Assembly (NCBI RefSeq): GCF_001761485.1
Contig: NC_090774.1
Coordinates: 806,001-870,000 of the forward strand
Reading direction: 5' to 3'
DNA: 64,000 nucleotides
DNA from: Yarrowia lipolytica
Taxonomy: Eukaryota; Ascomycota; Dipodascomycetes; Dipodascales
Below, piece by piece: positions 63,273 to 64,000 of the stretch. The notes beneath the pieces were generated by a model that saw nothing but the letters and a program-made list of their open reading frames with translations, searched no databases and was not told where the DNA came from. The position numbers and the translations under genes are program-made. Position 1 is the first letter of the stretch, and each line of letters starts with the position of its first letter.

Positions 63273-64000
63273 CTACAGCTTGGACTTCTCTTTCTTCTTC
63301 TCACTAGCCATCCATCCGAACTCCAATTTTTGGTCCTTGCCACTTTCGATGATCACATTGATCACACACACTCGGTTGCTCTGAACAGCACTCTTGGTGG
63401 CAACTTCCAGCTCCTCAATGTTCTTGACAAAGTAGCCCTTGGCACCCAGACTCTCGGCCAGAACGTCATACCGAGTATCCAGACTGAGAGCAGTGGAGGG
63501 GAGAGGCTGGCCGTCAGTGTAACGAGCAGGGTCGACTCCGTGATAGATACCGGAGTTGTTCATGACGTAAATCACCATGGGAAGGTTGTCCCGAACAGCA
63601 GTCTCAACTTCAATGGCCGAAAAGCCGAAAGCAGAGTCTCCCTCCACAGCAACCACCAGCGACTTGGGGTCGTAAGCCTTGGCAGCAATGGCATAACCAA
63701 GACCAACACCCATAGTAGCGTTGGTTCCGGCATCCAGACGGGTTCGAGGCTCAACGTGACCAAACACAGATCGACTGTTATCCATGGTGTTGGCTCCCTC
63801 AGACACAATGACCAGCTTTCGGTCCTTAGCAATCTCGGCAATGGTCTTTTGGATGCTGGCAAACACACCAAAGTACTTGAGAGGAACGGAGTGGTCAGCC
63901 TCCTTCTTGGTGGCATTCTGCACGTTTTTCTCTCGCTTGGCAGCAATCTCAGGAGCCAGAGCGGGGGATTTCCAGCCCTTGAGGACATCTTCGAGCTGAC
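63273..64000 (-). CDS. PXP1: 2-hydroxyacyl-CoA lyase / oxalyl-CoA decarboxylase-like, C-terminal part
   Basis: The C-terminal 241 residues of a thiamine-diphosphate enzyme whose 5' part lies beyond the window; no in-frame start is needed inside. EPRTRLDAGTNATMGVGLGYAIAAK and the ThDP/Mg motif GDSAFGFS...YVMNNSG are typical of 2-hydroxyacyl-CoA lyase and oxalyl-CoA decarboxylase. The chain ends EKSKL: the final SKL is a peroxisomal targeting signal 1, fitting peroxisomal lyase Pxp1 of yeast, which belongs to this family. In mammals the enzyme cleaves 2-hydroxy fatty acyl-CoA in alpha-oxidation. The symbol follows the yeast homologue. Confidence 0.85.
   Translation of the reverse strand, partial: QLEDVLKGWKSPALAPEIAAKREKNVQNATKKEADHSVPLKYFGVFASIQKTIAEIAKDRKLVIVSEGANTMDNSRSVFGHVEPRTRLDAGTNATMGVGLGYAIAAKAYDPKSLVVAVEGDSAFGFSAIEVETAVRDNLPMVIYVMNNSGIYHGVDPARYTDGQPLPSTALSLDTRYDVLAESLGAKGYFVKNIEELEVATKSAVQSNRVCVINVIIESGKDQKLEFGWMASEKKKEKSKL

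Overview
This window looks like a chromosomal segment of the yeast Yarrowia lipolytica. The gene set is that of an ascomycete yeast: most genes have no intron, and base composition is balanced. Both protein-gene introns start with GTGAGT and end with CTAAC placed one base before the terminal CAG, which is the Yarrowia form. A PEX20 gene is present, and all three tRNA genes are intron-bearing. The species call is inference from these traits and from recognising PEX20; no database was searched.

Layout. 1-8 kb: RFT1 (+), a short HRD1-like RING ligase (-), NCL1/TRM4 (+). 8.6-14 kb: a duplicated-domain secreted protein (-), a PIN2-like single-span membrane protein (+), PEX20 (-). 15-19.3 kb: an intron-containing MICOS subunit (MIC26/27 type, +), a Pil1-like coiled-coil protein (+), MTM1 (-). 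21-27.4 kb: KOG1/raptor (+) tail to tail with MTO1 (-). 28 kb: tRNA-Ile(AAU) and tRNA-Gln(CUG) only 10 bp apart. 29-33 kb: a class I aminotransferase (+) and BNA6 (+). 33.4-38 kb: TSC2/tuberin (-). 39-44 kb: DOC1/APC10 (+) and CSE1 (+). 44.9-45.6 kb: a broken Pot1-like OB-fold relic (-). 46-49.7 kb: IPK1 (-) and RPN7 (+). 50-51.5 kb: a UGA4-type permease (-). 53 kb: a second tRNA-Gln(CUG) (-). 56-61.8 kb: DUR1,2 urea amidolyase with an intron (+). 62-64 kb: a BTB-domain protein (-) and the 3' part of a peroxisomal 2-hydroxyacyl-CoA lyase (-) that runs off the end.

Most genes are housekeeping and unrelated to their neighbours. Two groupings stand out. KOG1 (TORC1 scaffold) and TSC2 (GAP of the TORC1 activator Rheb) lie within 17 kb. 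The UGA4-type permease and DUR1,2 are divergent neighbours around a 4.5 kb gap and both belong to use of secondary nitrogen sources. PEX20 and the SKL-ending lyase are both peroxisomal but 50 kb apart.

Intergenic DNA is often 1-4.5 kb long and rich in quasi-palindromic GTAC words (TACAGTA, GTACTTGTA and relatives) that I did not notice in coding sequence. The least explained pieces are the Pot1-like relic, the two tRNA-Gln copies with identical exons but unlike introns, and the internally duplicated secreted protein. I found no CRISPR array, rRNA gene, recognisable transposon or virus-derived element.
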